Source: Simiduia aestuariiviva
GTDB lineage: Bacteria; Pseudomonadota; Gammaproteobacteria; Pseudomonadales; Cellvibrionaceae
Assembly: GCF_014192475.1 (NCBI RefSeq)
Contig: NZ_JACHXZ010000004.1
Location: forward strand, 237,348 to 301,347
Direction of reading: 5' to 3'
Length of the DNA stretch: 64,000 nucleotides
Shown here: piece after piece, positions 46,801 to 61,800 of the stretch
How the letters are laid out: every line of letters begins with the position of its first letter
Position numbering within the stretch: position 1 is the stretch's first letter
The notes under the pieces: model-generated
Database searches by the model: none
What the model saw: the letters and a program-made list of their open reading frames with translations, nothing else
Told to the model about the DNA's origin: nothing
Position numbers and translations under genes: made by a program

Positions 46801-49800
46801 GTATCTTGCACGGTGCTGGCCCCCAGCAGTGCCACGCTGTTGCCATCACCCATAGTGACTAGATCATCGCCACCGAAGGCTTCGTCATCGCTGGTCACCG
46901 AGCGCAGTACACCTACTTGCCAAAGCGCAGTGGCGTTATCGCCAACCACCAAACTGTCACCGGCAAGAATATCGATGCTGTCGGCACCCAATCCACCCAA
47001 CGCTTGGTTATAACCGCTGGTAGCACCCAATTGCAGGGTATCAATATCGCCCACAAGCTGGCTCGCACTCACGCGCGTTAAGCCAGTGGCGTCATAGGTG
47101 ATTTCACCCAAGTCGCCCAGCACGATATTGTCGCCGTCGTGATCGATAATGAGGTCTTCACCCAAACCGCCGACAATGCGATCGGCACCCAAGCCACCGT
47201 AAATAGTGTCGCCACCGCCGACGGCTAAATTCACGGAGGTGATCAGTGTCATGTTGGCCAACTGGCTGGCCAACAAACTGGTTCCAATTGCATCTTCGAC
47301 AACGCCTTCGTCACCGAAAATGATGTCGTCGCCACTGCCGCCATCGATCGCATCGGCGCCTGCGTTGCCGCGAATCAGGTCAATATCGGCACCGCCATAG
47401 ATAACGTCAGCATCGGCGCCGCCTTCCAAGGTATCGAAACCAAGCTCACCGTAAACGCGATCGGTGCCGCCGTTGGCATAGACGCGGTCATCGCCGTCAT
47501 TACCGTAGATAACATCGTCGCCCTGACTACCGAAAATAAGATCACCTGCTGTACCGGCATTGGCGCGAATGGCCAAATCGGCGGTACTCGCGTTGATAAC
47601 ATCGGCACCCTGCTGACTGAAAATATCCAGACGGCGCGCTTCTGCATCCGCGACTAAATCCAATCCAAGATGTGCAGGATTGAGCAAGTCGTCAGCGGCA
47701 CTAACTGTAATTTCGTCGGCGCCTTCGTTGGTGTAAAGGGACGTTACCGTCTGCCCTTCAAGGTACACACTGCTGACGGTAATCAGGTCATTGCCACTAC
47801 CGGTCCAAATTACCAAGTCACTGTCAAAGTTGCCTGCAGTGGCAGTGTAGTTAATATCGCCAACGGCGGCACCGGTTAGTGCGGAATTCGTTATGGTGAT
47901 CGGTGTCGATGCATCACTGCTATCGAAATCGCTCACGTACAAACTGTTTTCACCCATGCCGGCATCGATATACACATCACCTAGAATGCCATCGAGTGTG
48001 CCATGGGCCGAGTCGCCGTTGGCAAAGTCACCGTTTGCATCACTGCTGATTTCAATGTGATCCGCACCTTCACCCGTGTATAGATGCGTGGCGGTATTTT
48101 CGGCGGTGGATTGAACGGTAACCGTATCAGCGCCAGTGCCAGTGTAGACATTCAAAGTCTCGACACCGTAGTAGTTAATACCGTCCATGCGTGTCGCCAA
48201 ACTCACATCACCTTGCACAGCGGTGATTGACGTCGCAGATAGCTCGCCACGGAAACTAATTAACCATTCGTCACCCACTTTCACCACCGATACATTATTT
48301 GTATGCGGCAAATTATCCTGACTGTTATTGGGATTGACGATTGGCAATAGCGCCGCTAGCAGCGCGTCTGCATCGGCATCCCATGCAATATTTGCGGTCC
48401 ACTGATCCAACACCTGCAGCGCATAATTGCCGCTTGTTGCATTGATGCGCAGCGTTTGCGTTTGACCGGAGGTGGCAAGCGGAGAGCCATTGCGTAATGT
48501 GCTAACGCGCGCATCTTTGGTTATTGCGTCCACCAATACATTGCCCGCGCCATCTAAAACAACATCTGACTCTACAAGAGCGTCGGTATTAATAATGACC
48601 TCCGACACATCGACACCGGACATTTCACCGCCAAATGTGATCAGATATCGATGCCCGCTAGCGCTCACTTGGTGATTAACGTTAACGCCACCTTGCACAC
48701 CAAAATGTGTATTCAGCGCTGTCGCTAAATCCGCTCCGTCAATGCCGTAGGTCAGCGCCGTTATCACTCCCGCGCTGCCAAAGTCTAAATCGAAAGTGCC
48801 ACCCGCTGCGCGAATAACTAGCTGCTGTTGCTCTGACAGCGAGGGCATATCCAAACCGGTTAATGTTGTCGCATTCACCTGCAATTGATTGGCGACTGCA
48901 TCGGCGCTGTCATCCAGTGTCAGCGTGTCAACCCCATCACCCGTATCAATCGCCAACAGTGCGGCAATCTCATCGGCCAACTGCAAGTCACTGCCAACAT
49001 GAACCGCGTCATTGTCAGCGCCACTGACGATACTCGTCACACCACTGACGGTTTTAAGCGTGATGATGTTCTCACCCGCACCGGCATCAATGTGCGTACT
49101 GCCAGTGTGAGTAGATTCAACTGTAACGTTATCTGCGCCAACACCCAAGTTCAGTGTTAACCCTTCTAGATTGGCGTAGTGAATGCCGCCCTCTACGATT
49201 TCGCCTGCAATCACGACATCACCACCCATCCCCATTCCGGTGATGCGGCTATCGGTGAGCGTAATGGATTGATCGGCCGGGCTGTTTGTATTAAATACAT
49301 TCAGCACATCCACCTGTACGGCTTCATCAACGCGGGTATTTAAATTCACTGGGCGAATGAAATACTCAACACCTGCGGCAATGGTGACGCCCTCTGGCAA
49401 GGCAGCAAGGGTCAATGATTGACCATCTCGCGCAATGACATCTAACACAGCGATCAATTCACCATCAGCCATAATGCTGACTTCATAGGGGTAATCATCA
49501 ATTCTTGGGTCAAATCCATCCACATGCTGGGCAAGATCGGCATCCCAGTATTCTGCATCAGTGTCTGTGATGATCGTGCTTTCCGGTGTGACAACGACCG
49601 ATGTCAAACTACCTGCCGCAGGGAACAAATTCGTTTCACCGTGAATCGTCAATGGATTATTAAGCTCGTAGTCTGCACCTACTTGCTGTCCACCATCGAT
49701 AAAAATCGGGCCGCGCAATGTATTTGCAATCTGTCCACCTGGAGCAAACACCTGTGCGTCAGAACCGTCGATAAAGCTTTCGATTTCCGACCCAACAATT

Positions 49801-52800
49801 GACCCGCCTTCTAACGCATCTATGTCAATCGATCTCAGGCTCGACCAATTGTTGGCGTCGAATATTAGCTGCGCAGTGTCTACCCCCACCTGCACATAAT
49901 TCGCTTCCGGCTCACCACTAAACACTAAATCGCCATTGTAGGTGCGCGTTTCAACGCCCGCGATATCAAGCGTTACCGTGTCGCTGGGGGCACCCGACAA
50001 TACGACAAAGTACTGATCTTCTTGCCATGTTGTGAGCGCAGGAGTGTCACCGTAATCTTCGTAGGTGTCCTCGACGTTGTAGGTGATTTCATACCGCTCA
50101 CCGGCACTAATGCTCAGCGGTGTTGCCAGCGTGAACTGATCGGTTATTGCATCATAGCTATCAATAACAGCACTTTCAGTGGTGCCGTCAGCGCGATGGA
50201 CAGTAAGCAGCATGCCCGACATATCCAGGAAGTCTGCGTCCGTTGCATGGCCTTCCAACGATACGTTCAGCTGATAACCTGAATCGATGCCCACATCACT
50301 TGTGGCAACCGTTGTCGCTGTAGTCGTTGATGAAGATTGGCTCTGCGATACAAATCCACCAAAAATGTTTGTGGTTATAGAGGCAACATCAACTGTCACA
50401 GTTTCCGTTTCCACTTGAGTAAGCGTATAACCAACTTCTACCTGATAGTTGCCAATATCTTCAAAAAGGAACAAAGACATTGGATCGGTGGCCATAAAGC
50501 TACCCTGATCAAAATAGGCGGTGTAATCAACGTCCGGCAGTAATTGATTACCAGCGGCGTCAAATACTTTCACATAGGGTAGGTACGATTCAGTAGTGGT
50601 TTCCGTGACAAGGGTAGTTACAAATGTTCGAGTAAGCTCAATGCCATTTAACGTTTGAGATTCCACCATAGAACTATGGGTGCTGGTAGTTGACGTCGAA
50701 TATGTCTTAACGAAATCCAAATCGAACAAGCCTTGAGCTGCACTAGTGCGCGACCCACTGACCACTAAACCCGTACCTTCAACAATAATTTTATTGCCGA
50801 CGGCAGTGTCGCTGCTGGCAAAACCGGCGGACTGCAATTTCGCCATCAATGCGTCTGCCACTAGGTCTTGCGTTGCAACCCCGCTATCAATGTCACTTTG
50901 ACTGATTACATGGCTGTAATCGATGCCGTTAACAGTAATCGTCCATGTGTCGCCTACCGCAGGCGTAGCGTCTTCATCCACCGCCAACGCGTAGGTATCC
51001 CAACGATCCTGATCATCGATGATCGGACTTAAGGATGCCTGCGTAACCGTCATCGCCAATGAAGCGGCAATGGCTCCTTCATCGTCGGCCACTATCTGGA
51101 GTGCGCCGTCTACGGCGGTAATGGTATGGTTTGAGAATTCAGCATTTAATGCAGCTGCCGTACTTGCCAAATTACTGCCTACAGCAACGCCGCGGCTAAC
51201 GCCGTTCACCGTTAGCGTCCAAATATCCGACGGGTCGCTGTAGTTGTAGCCTGCGTCAATAGCAACCGCATAGCTGTAGGCCGTAAAGTTTTCGGTGCTC
51301 GGTGTGCCATCCACACCACTGTCGGTAACCTTGGCCTGCAAGGTTAAATTGGGTGCTGCGCCGTCGGTCCTTTTAATGGTTAGCGTGTTGCTATCTGCAT
51401 CGTAGCTTGCACTATAGGTGGTGCCGTTAGTCGCATCGCCGTCGCTATCAATAGTATTTAATTCGGCTACAAACTGAGTACCTACAAGATCGAGATCATC
51501 GTTGTTAAACGGCCCCGAGATTTCGGTGCCCGATAAAAAGATTGACCAGTCGCGCGCGGTGAGCGACTCATCCAAGACCAAGGTCTGTTCGCGCAGACTA
51601 TCGGTGGCAGTCATCGTCGCAGCGCCACTCTTCGATGTGCCGCTGACAATGGCATTGCCATCGTTGCGTATCACGTCGAAACTTTCACTACCGACGGTAT
51701 AGACAATCGTGTAATCAGTTGAATCCAATTCCGTTGTCAACTGTGATACAAGGGAAGCAGCCACACTAGCGCGATTGGTAATGCCTGTATCATCGCCATT
51801 AACCGTTGCCTCAACACCGTTTACAGTGACCTGCCACTGCGCACCATTGTTAACAGTGCCACCGACGGTGAAAGTTTGACCCGTAACCGTTTCATTTATA
51901 GCCGAAACGATTTGTTGCGATTCCATGGTCACATCGACAGACACACCATCAATATCAATAACCTCTATCGCATTGCTATCGTAGCTGATTCGGTAGCTGG
52001 CACCTTTACCCGCGGTGACACCATCCCCACCCTTCACAGCGGAGACCAAACCTGCACCGATATCATCCCGATCGTCACCCGCCGCAGCTTGATACGTATA
52101 ACTGTCAGCACCAATGGTGATGGTCCAAATATCACCTACTGTGGCACTGTCGCCCGCGCTATCGAGGGACAAGGTGGTCTTTGTCAAGTCTTCCGTTGTT
52201 TCAGAGGGTACTGCCGTTGAGAAATGGGTGATACCTAACCGGAAACCCACAACCGGATTGCTGACTGTTAATTGCGTTGGATCATTACCGTCGATTTCTA
52301 CCGTGAACAAATCGCTGTTCAACGCCGCATTGAGCAGTCCACTCAACTCAGTGGCAAGGCTAGCACCCGTGTCTGTAGCATCATCAGCGTTTACTGTGAA
52401 CGCTTGATCATTCACCGTTACTGTCCAACTTTCGCCAATAGCAACTACTGCGGGGAAATCAATGCCCGAAGATGTATACCAACCGCCATCGGTATTACTT
52501 ACCGATTCATTTTCAAGGTGTTCACCGAGCGCGCCGTTAAGCATTTCGGTAGTCACGGTAAACCAATAGCGATCCTTACTACCGTTTCCTGAACCATCGA
52601 CCGTGATATAGGGCATGCTCGAATCAATGCCAGTGCCCGTACCGATATTGGCGTTGGGCTCTGTATACCAGCCGGTGTTGTCTTCGTTGCCAATACCATT
52701 TGCCGCGGACGTCGACTCACTCAGCCATTGCCCACCGGCACTGGATTCCAATTCATTTTCTAGCAGTGTTGCAGGAATGAACTTAAAGTCTGCCACGTAT

Positions 52801-55800
52801 TGCTCCGGCAAACTCACATGCAACTCGTAGTTCACACCCTCAGGCACTCCACTGCCGTAGGTTGCCGTCGTAGATTCAGATCCATCCACTTCAATAATGT
52901 AAGTGCCCGCCTCGGAAATGCTTTGGCTTAAGTGGATATCATCACTGCCGGTAAATGGCGTGTCGGCGAGCTTCACCAATTCTGTGCCATTTTGGCGGAA
53001 CAATTTGAATTTTGATTGCCACCAGGTGGTATCCGCATCGCCTTGGTCTAGATCTGCCGTAAGCACAATGGGGCCGTTGGCCAGCATGTCGTCGGTCACC
53101 ACAACTTTGTAATAATCCCGCGTACCATCGCCGGTGCCCACCACCGTTACATGCGGTGTCGAGGATTGCGCAATGTCCGGGTGGTTAGCGGTGCTCCAGC
53201 GCGTAAGGCTCAGATCCTGCGCCTGGAAAGGCGCATCGTTGCCAATGCGTTCATCAATTTCAGCAATACCGACGGTACCGGCAAACACAGTGCCGGTACT
53301 GTTAGTCAAGGCTTCGCCCTGCGCTAACACGCCAATTGACGCGCGTTCAGCAACACGACTGGTGCTATCACTTTGCAGCTGGTAGCTCTCTAGATCTGTG
53401 GTGCCATCGCCATCCATATCGATGCTGACGCGCTCCAGTAGCAAGAGGCTTGGATACTCGCCGTCGGCAATAGTTACATCCACCGACTCCATCGCCAAGT
53501 TATTAAACGCTGCATCGGCGCTGGTAACTGTGTGGGTAATACGACCGTAGTGCTGGCCTTCAACGCCATCATTAGCTACAGCGCTGAAAGTTACCCACTG
53601 TGGATCGTTCCAATTGTCTTCAGTAAAGGTCAATGTCGGCTGATCAACAGTTAACTGTCCATCAGTTTCAATGGTGATAACGACGTCTTCCGTGGGTGCC
53701 TGACTCAGTACCACGCGATAGCTATCGCTGTTTAAATCCGCAACGGCCTCCGCCACCAACGGATTCTCGGTGTTCTGACTCACAATGACTGAAGCGCTAT
53801 CGGCATCAACCACTTCAACCACCAAGCGCGATACGTTAAGGCGATCGTAGTCGCTACCATCTTCATCGGTGAGACCTTCCATTACCGAGTGACGAATTTC
53901 CACGAAATCGTTACCCTCTGCTACACCATCAGCAGGCGCAGTCACGGTAATGGTTTGGGCAATAAACCAATTGGTCCGATCAAACACTAATGCCGTGGCA
54001 TTTGCAGTGCCGTTTAACAATACGCCCACAGCACCAGCGTCCTGTAACTGATCGCTGGGCAAGGTCGCCGTGGCAGAAATGCGCACCACATCCTCCGGCG
54101 GTCGCGTCAATACGACTTCGTACACATTGATCGCATTAGGATCTACCAGCGCCGTGCCATTGTCGTCTTCATAAGCACGCAAAGGGCCGACCAAAGGCCT
54201 AATAATGACGCCCGCTTCGTCGGCATCCATGACGTTGGCGGCCAACAACGCGCGCATTTCAGCGAGTCGTTCATCGCCACTGGTGATCACATGTTCAATC
54301 AAGCCACTGTGGCCCAACAAATCATCGGCAACGACAGAAATCGGTTCACCATTGTTGCCACCGGCCGTTTCAAAGGTATCGCTACCTAGGCCGCCAAACA
54401 AATTCAACTCAACCTTTTCACTGGTACTCATCACATAGAAGTTGTCGTTACCTTCCATGCCGTCAATCACCAGTTTTTCAATACCGGTAAAGCTCGTGTA
54501 CCGCCCAGCGCCGTATACGCCCTCTTCAGTTACAACAAATTCGTCGCCAAACTCTGTGCCCAGAATGGTGACCGTATCGAGGCCGTCTCCGCCACTGATT
54601 CTTACCGGCGCGTTAATGGCATAACTGATGAAGTCTGCACCTTGTCCACCGTTAATATTGGTAAAGGGTGCTTGAGGATCGTTGGGATCAATAAGTACAA
54701 AACTGCGCACCAAGAAGGTGTCGTTATCAGCGCCGCCAATTAAAGAGAGCTCAGCCACATTGCGATACACGGTGAAGTTATCTTCACCTGCACCACCATC
54801 TAACGTGAGGCCATAACTGTTGCCGTTGCTAATGAAGCCCTGGGTAATGGGCGTGGTGTCAAAAATATCATCCGAAGACAGCCCAGCCGCTGCATTGCGG
54901 GGCGAATTGAATATCTGGCCAACCTGGAAAACATCATTACCGGCTTGGCCCAGCACGGTAATCACCGCACTGGTTTCATCAAAGACAAATCGATCATCGC
55001 CATCGCGACCGTAAACGGTAATGCCACCGTTGAGGTCGGAACCATAATTAATGCGCTCTATGGCACCGTTCTCTAGGACTTCTCCCTCGGCATCAGTCTC
55101 AAGGGCGTTAATGGCATTGGGGCGGAACAGGAACTGATCAGCGCTGTTAGTACCGTATACATGCAATGCATTCGTGGCCAGCAGCTCTGCTTCCGCTTGA
55201 TCAGCGATGTTGATGATGCTGTCGCCGGTTCCGGCCAGACCCACGTAATAGGTGTCCGAGCCAATTTGGCCGTGGACATCTAAGGTGCCACCTACGCCAT
55301 TCTCAAAGGTTTGCTCACCCAATGCGGTGTAGTTCACCCGCAAAAGGTCATTGCCATCACCCGCGTTAAGTTGTGCATAGTCACCGGTCGCGCCAACATT
55401 GATGGTATCGACACCGTCGCCTGCGTGCACAATCGTCGAAACGGTATTCGCAGTACTCACAAAAATAGCATCGGTACCATCGCCACTGTTTATGGTGACC
55501 AGATCCATTATGGTGTTGCTCTCCACGTGCACTACATCGGCGCCACCGCCGGTGTTTACCGTGATATCGAGCCAGTCCACGCCATCACTAATGGTCACGT
55601 GATCCACTTTGTCGAACACCGTGAGCACATCATCAGTCGTGTCTGCGGTATCTTGATCGTCCGTAACATCTGCATTGACGTTGAACGTTGCGTTCTCAAA
55701 TCCACGCAGCCAGAGCCCGCTCCAATCGCTGTCAGCCAACTCAATGGTGTCGTAACTCACATCGTATTGCGTGCCGTCGATACGACCGCTTACGTAGTCA

Positions 55801-58800
55801 TTGTCAACGGTCACTTCAACCAAGGTGGTGCGATTAACAGTGACCGTTTCCGGCAAGTAGAAACCTGCAGTATCCTGGAACTTAGCTATATCAACACTGT
55901 ATTCATCCGCAGCGTTGCCAGCCACTTTAGGCTCCAGAATTAGACCGTCGGACAAAAGTGCCGAAATTTCTACACTGCTCTGCGCTTGTGTTAAGCGAAT
56001 CAACTTATCGACGTTTTCTTCCGTGAACTCATCGCCGATGGTATTGGCAGAATTGTCGAAACCTGCATCTGCCATGAGTGCATCACGATACGAAATCCAA
56101 TTGTCCGCCGTTAAATAACGCTCCGTGGTTTCGCCGTATTTGGTGCCAGATGCATCTTTGAGATCTGCAACGTAATCCAGCAATTCTTCGTGGGCAACAT
56201 CTGCGTTAAATCGGTTGATCGAAACAGCTTCAAGAATCTGTTCGCCGTCACTGCCCACGCCAAAATAGGCGTAGGTGTAGTAGCTGGTATTAAGTGCATT
56301 GATGGCGTTGGTATACGCAATCTCCATGGCCAACGTATTGCCCATCAGGTCTGGATTGCCTACACCACCAACCATGCCGGTGTAACCGCCGACACTGTAA
56401 GCGATCTGCAACAGTCGCAAGGTTTCGCCAGTGACATCATTTGAAGCCAACAGCTCAGAGTCATCCGGGCGGCCCACTAGCCCAGCATAATCACCTGTAC
56501 CCGCATGCCACTCATTGGCATGTTGTAATAGGTTTTCATCCCAGATTTCTTGGCTGTACTGATAGCTCGCAGTGCGGTCAGTTAAATCGATATCATTGCG
56601 GGTATAGACTTTAAGATTCGTACTGGCTTGCCATTCAAAGTCAGCAGCTAGTGTGCTGTCTGCCGTTACAAGCGTAATGAAGTTGCGCACAGCAACCAGC
56701 GCTTCTACAGCTGCTAATGCTTGAGCATCTTCGGCCGCCCACGCCTTGAGCGTCGCGTCTGCCAACAGCGCATTAATTGCATCTAACGAAAAATCACCTG
56801 CGCCAATAATCGCGCTTCCATCACTGTCTTTTTCACCCAGCAATTGCTGACCCATCTTGGCCAAATTTTCAATACGGGTTTTCGTTGCAATTTGCTCCGC
56901 ACCAACTGGCGTCAAGGCTGCACTGGCGTTGCGCAAGGCTGACAAATCCGTCGAGAGCGATAACGTTTGCTCAACGGTCTGAATCTGCAGTTCCACCTGC
57001 GCATTCGGTTCTTCACCTAGTGCCAACTGGTCCAGTATTGCAATTTGGGTTTGCTTATTGGCGCGCTCTAACGCGCCTTGTACATCCCCGTGGTTGGCAT
57101 CAGCCAACAGCCCCTGAAAGCCCGTCACCCAATTTCCGCTGGCGTCATAATGCCCGATGAGCGATTCATCATTTACGTAAGTAAATTCCGCTAAATCCAT
57201 ATCGACACGGCCTACGTTGAGGTCCGCGCCATCGGCATCAGCAATATTTAATGTCAAAGAGTCGCTGCCAGGTCCACCCGCCAAACGCAAGGTACCTTGG
57301 ATGTCAGCCAAATCAAAGGTGGCTGGCATGATTTTGGTGACCGTACGCTGGGTCAATCCATCAAAACGATATGAGGCTGCCCCCTCGTATTCTTGCGCTA
57401 CATAGCTCTGCTCAAGGTTTACATTAGTGTCTGTGGGCGCCTCTGCCACCGGCTGATAGAAGAGCGAAATTAAATCGCGGAAAAGATCGCCACCCGCTCC
57501 TTCCGAGTATTGTTCGGTGGGAATCCATACCGCGGATTCACCCGTCACGTGCGGCAAATTATCTTGCACGGTAACTTGCCGTGTTTTAATGGAAAAACTG
57601 CTCCAATCCCAGTAGTGCTGAGTGACAGTTTTGTTCACCCTAACTTGATCGGAATAGAGATCCCACCAATACAAATCAGGATCGTAGCCCCAATCGTCCA
57701 AACGCCGTGAGTCACTGTTGTTGTCAACAAAATCAGCAGTGTCGTATATCTGGTCAGCATGGATAAAATCGCCCCAGATTGTAAATGCGACAATTTTGCG
57801 CAAATACTCTAAGAAAAATGCGCTATCTAGTGATCGCGTACCCGCTTGTAGCTCGCGATCCCCCACCTTGATATTGCTATTCCAATCGCTCACACCGTCC
57901 CATGCGGCTTGTTGCTCAGAATCCAATACCACGCGATCGGGAGCAAGGTTCAACATAGTTTGGAGATCTATGGCGTCTGGCAATATCGGCGCCTGCTGCC
58001 CCAACCCAAAACCAACTTCATAGTCGCCATCGGCCCATTGGTTATAGCCGCCTTCTGCATTCATCGCCGCCAGCAAGGCATTCTCGAAGGCATTGACATC
58101 GTCGCCGTAGTCACCGGGGCCTTTGAATATTTCGATGATTTCTTGGTGAATATTGTTCGTCAATTCACCAAAATTTATTTTATCCCAAATGGTAGTGCCG
58201 TGATCTGGGTTATCACTTAGCGCTTTATCAACGGCCTGACTGTAGAGCTTCAAGGCGACAGATAAATTGGCCTCCAATAGCTGCCAATGAATCGCATCCA
58301 TTTGTACCGCAGCAATTTCATCCTCTGAGGCATCTGGCTTAACCCAGCGCTTATAAAACTCTTGCCAAAGCGCGACCATATCGGTTGAGCTGCGCTTAAC
58401 GAATTGAATATCGTTATAGGTTATTTCTGGCTCGCCTACAGCCTCATCCTGATACAAATCGCGCTGCACTGTGTGGGTTGCATTGCTGATGGGGTAGACC
58501 ACTTCAAAAGTGCGTTCTTCGCCACCCAAAACCACCTCATCGTCGCCCGAGCCGGTATTGATGAGCAATTCTATATTGCCGCTTAAACCATTGAGATAAA
58601 CAACATCGTTACCGCCACCGGTGACTAACGCTAGACGCTCAATGTTTGACACACCTTCAACTTTTAAGCCGGCGCCATATATGTACTGCTTGTCATTAGC
58701 ATCTGTAAAAATGAAGAACTCGTCGGCGATGCCTGTACCGGCAATGACCAAGGTGTCAAAGCCAGAGCCACCGTTAATTAGCACCCGATTGTTTTGCACA

Positions 58801-61800
58801 TAGCTGATCAGAATATCCTGATCGGCTTCGTCGATATTGTTGGCCTCATCACCAGCACCGGCAGTTACAGTATTGCCATCTATTTCTTCGCCGTCCGCCT
58901 GCAGGTGGGCGCGCAAGAAGAAGGTATCGTCACCCGATTCACCGTAAAGTTCTAATTCGCCAATGTTGTGGTTCACTTCGAAATAATCATCACCGCCACC
59001 GCCATAGAAATAGGCGTTGTAACTTACACCGGCAGTGATGCCCTCATCACCTGCCACCACATCTAGCGTTCGACCATCAGCCAAGGTGACCGTTTCAGTT
59101 GCGATTACGCGTCCAATGAGGAAATTGTCATTGCCTTCATCACCATACACGTAGGATGCCGCCATGCTGTCATCGGCGATAATTGTATCCGCGCCCAAAC
59201 CACCATGAATTTCAACCCGCTCTGCGCCTCGGTTGTAATAGACGCGCTGGTAATTGCTAGGTGACGCAAGCGACAGTGACGGTGACGTCGTCGCAGCCGC
59301 GTCGGCGATATCTAATGGATCGCTGATCACACTTAAATCGAGTGTGGTGAATTTTTGATAGTTGCCTTTGGAGTCTTTTTTGCCCTTTACAATTTCTATG
59401 CGCCATGGATCTCTGTGAGTGCCGGCGCCAGCGAGAGTAACATCGTCGATATCATCAAACGTCTCTAACAGCGCTTCCAAATAGGCGAGACGCTCAGCAA
59501 CGCGCAATGCACGATCTGCTTCACTATAAAGTTCGTCTTCATTCGGGTTGGTAGGTAGAGTCGCGCTCAGCGTCTGACCGCCATAGGATATATCGAAGGC
59601 AATGGCACCCGCGGCGCTGTCGCGCACATAGAACTGCTGCATAGCGAATTGCGGTTTTTCAAATAGCGCATCAATGTCGGGTTTACTCGCCAACAAGGCG
59701 GCGCCAAAGTTGGCATCTAATCGCTGTACAAAGGCACGCTCAACATCGGCCTTGGCGATATTGACGTCCGTTGTGCCCAATTTAAAGAACTTATCCTCAG
59801 CGGTGGTGTCAGCCGATTCCAATACAATTAACCACGGTTCACCCGACGTACCCTCGCCGGTAACCGTTACCGCGCTAATGCCGTCTAAGGCAATCAATGC
59901 ATTGGCGATATCTTGCGCGCTACTCGAACCGTTAAGCAGCTCGGTAGACTCGCCGTGATAGGTCAACCTAAAGCTTTCGGTTGTGCCGGTGTAGGTAACC
60001 TGCTGACGACTGGTATCGACATCCAAATGCAGCGTGTCGGCTTGATCAATGCCATTACCGCCACCCCAAATTTCTACACTGTCGGTGTCTTCACTGTCGT
60101 TGCTACCGCTATCCAAAATTTCCACTGACGAGGCGCCTTCAATTTCACCGCTCAGTGTAATCACGTAGGTATCAGAGCCCACCGTGCCATCGAGCATTGC
60201 CTCTTTTGTGAAGTCAACAATGGCAAAATTATTTTGCCCAGCACCGCCGAATAGCTCAAAGCGCTCAAATATTCCCACGCTAGTTTCGCTTTCTGGCACA
60301 ACGGGCTCACCGGTTAAGCTGTCAGAGCCAGAGATCACCAACTCATTGTCAGAGAGCGAGAAATTGAGATTGCGTTGTTCGATGAGCGTGTCAAATTCGG
60401 TCTCGTCCGATGCATCTAAAAATGCATCGACACCGCCGCCGCCAGTTACTGTATCGTTGCCGATCCCAGAGTTGATGGTATCCGCGCGCCAAGTGCCGAC
60501 GATCCGATCATCATCAGCGCCACCAATTAGCGTTAAGTTATCCACCACGTGAGCCGTAATGATGTCAGTTGCGGCAATGTCGGTGCTGTTAGGTAAGAAA
60601 CCGGCAATGATTTCATCATCGCCCGCCTGACCGTCAATGGTAATCTGATCGTGAGATCCAATACCTGATTCACTTGTTGAATCATCCAGATCACCGTCTA
60701 AATCAATGCCGCGAATTACGATGCTTACACTGCGGGTATCATTGCCGACGCGATGGTGATCAATCTGCAAGGTATCGTATTCGATCGTAGGCGCGTCAGT
60801 ATCTTCGCCATTGACTAAATGGCCGATAGTGAATGCATCATTTTCGGTGTTACTGCCTTTAATAGTGACACTGTCAATGTTGTTGTCATTACGATAGGTG
60901 GGATCTTGAAACCAATCCGTCTCGTCAGTTTCCACCAAGACACCATTCTCATCGTAATCCCAAATGGTTTTTTCGGTTAAACGCGGGCCATTAACCTCTA
61001 CAGTAAGATAGGGAGAAATATAGAGATCTGCGGTCGCATCGGTCTGCTGAGTTGGCTTAACTGCCTGCAGGCCATCAACGGTCTGCAAGGCCCAGTTGCC
61101 ATTGTCATCGCGTTTTTCAAGGGTGTGGTAGGTGGATGGCGCTGCCAGCGTTACAGCATCAAATCCATTGCCAGTAAAGTCAATTGCCGCTGTAAAGTCA
61201 GACAACCCAGAGAAATCCGCCACCTGAATCACAAAGGGACTTTCAACCGTGCCATCGCCCACAACGGTTATATTTTCAGCCGCTCCCAGCGTTAACTCCG
61301 CCAGAGCACCTTGAATACTTAGCGCTATGTCTGCAGCCGTGTTACCCGACAAGGTTAGCGAATGTGATACGCCGTTATAGTTTAGCGTGATGGCCGCCGT
61401 CCCTGCAGGCAGCGCCAATTGCGCGAACGCCTGGGTGGCAGCATCGGCTTGTTCCACTGCTGGATCCAATGACATATTGCTGGCCAGCAGCAAGCCCGTT
61501 AGTCCTGAATCTGAAATAACATACTGGCCACTCGCTGAATCGAACTCAACCTCAACATCATTACCTAGCAGTACTGAAAGGTCAGTGGCTAGTTGATCGG
61601 CTTTTTCACTTTGGGTTTTACCAGTGTAGATAGCACCTAGCGTTATCGAATCATTGGCGTTGATGGCAATTGTAGTGCCTTCCTCAATGAACGCCTCACT
61701 TATGGATTGCGTTGTGATATCTGTTGTGTCATTTACGGTTGCGAATTCATTCATGGCCTGTACGTATACGTCACGCGCCAGGGTATAGAATTCACCAATC

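Larger units (their letters stand above)
44480..47640 (-). repeat. C-terminal RTX-type repeat block of the giant protein
   Basis: More than a dozen units of about 55-65 residues, each with a GDNGQI-DYDA strand pair, a STD or ST turn, and GNDTLLVGSGFNRVIAGLGQDTVTSG-type glycine/Asp loops matching the calcium-binding GGxGxD consensus. Units differ in length by a few residues, and some are near-identical at DNA level. Confidence 0.9.
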
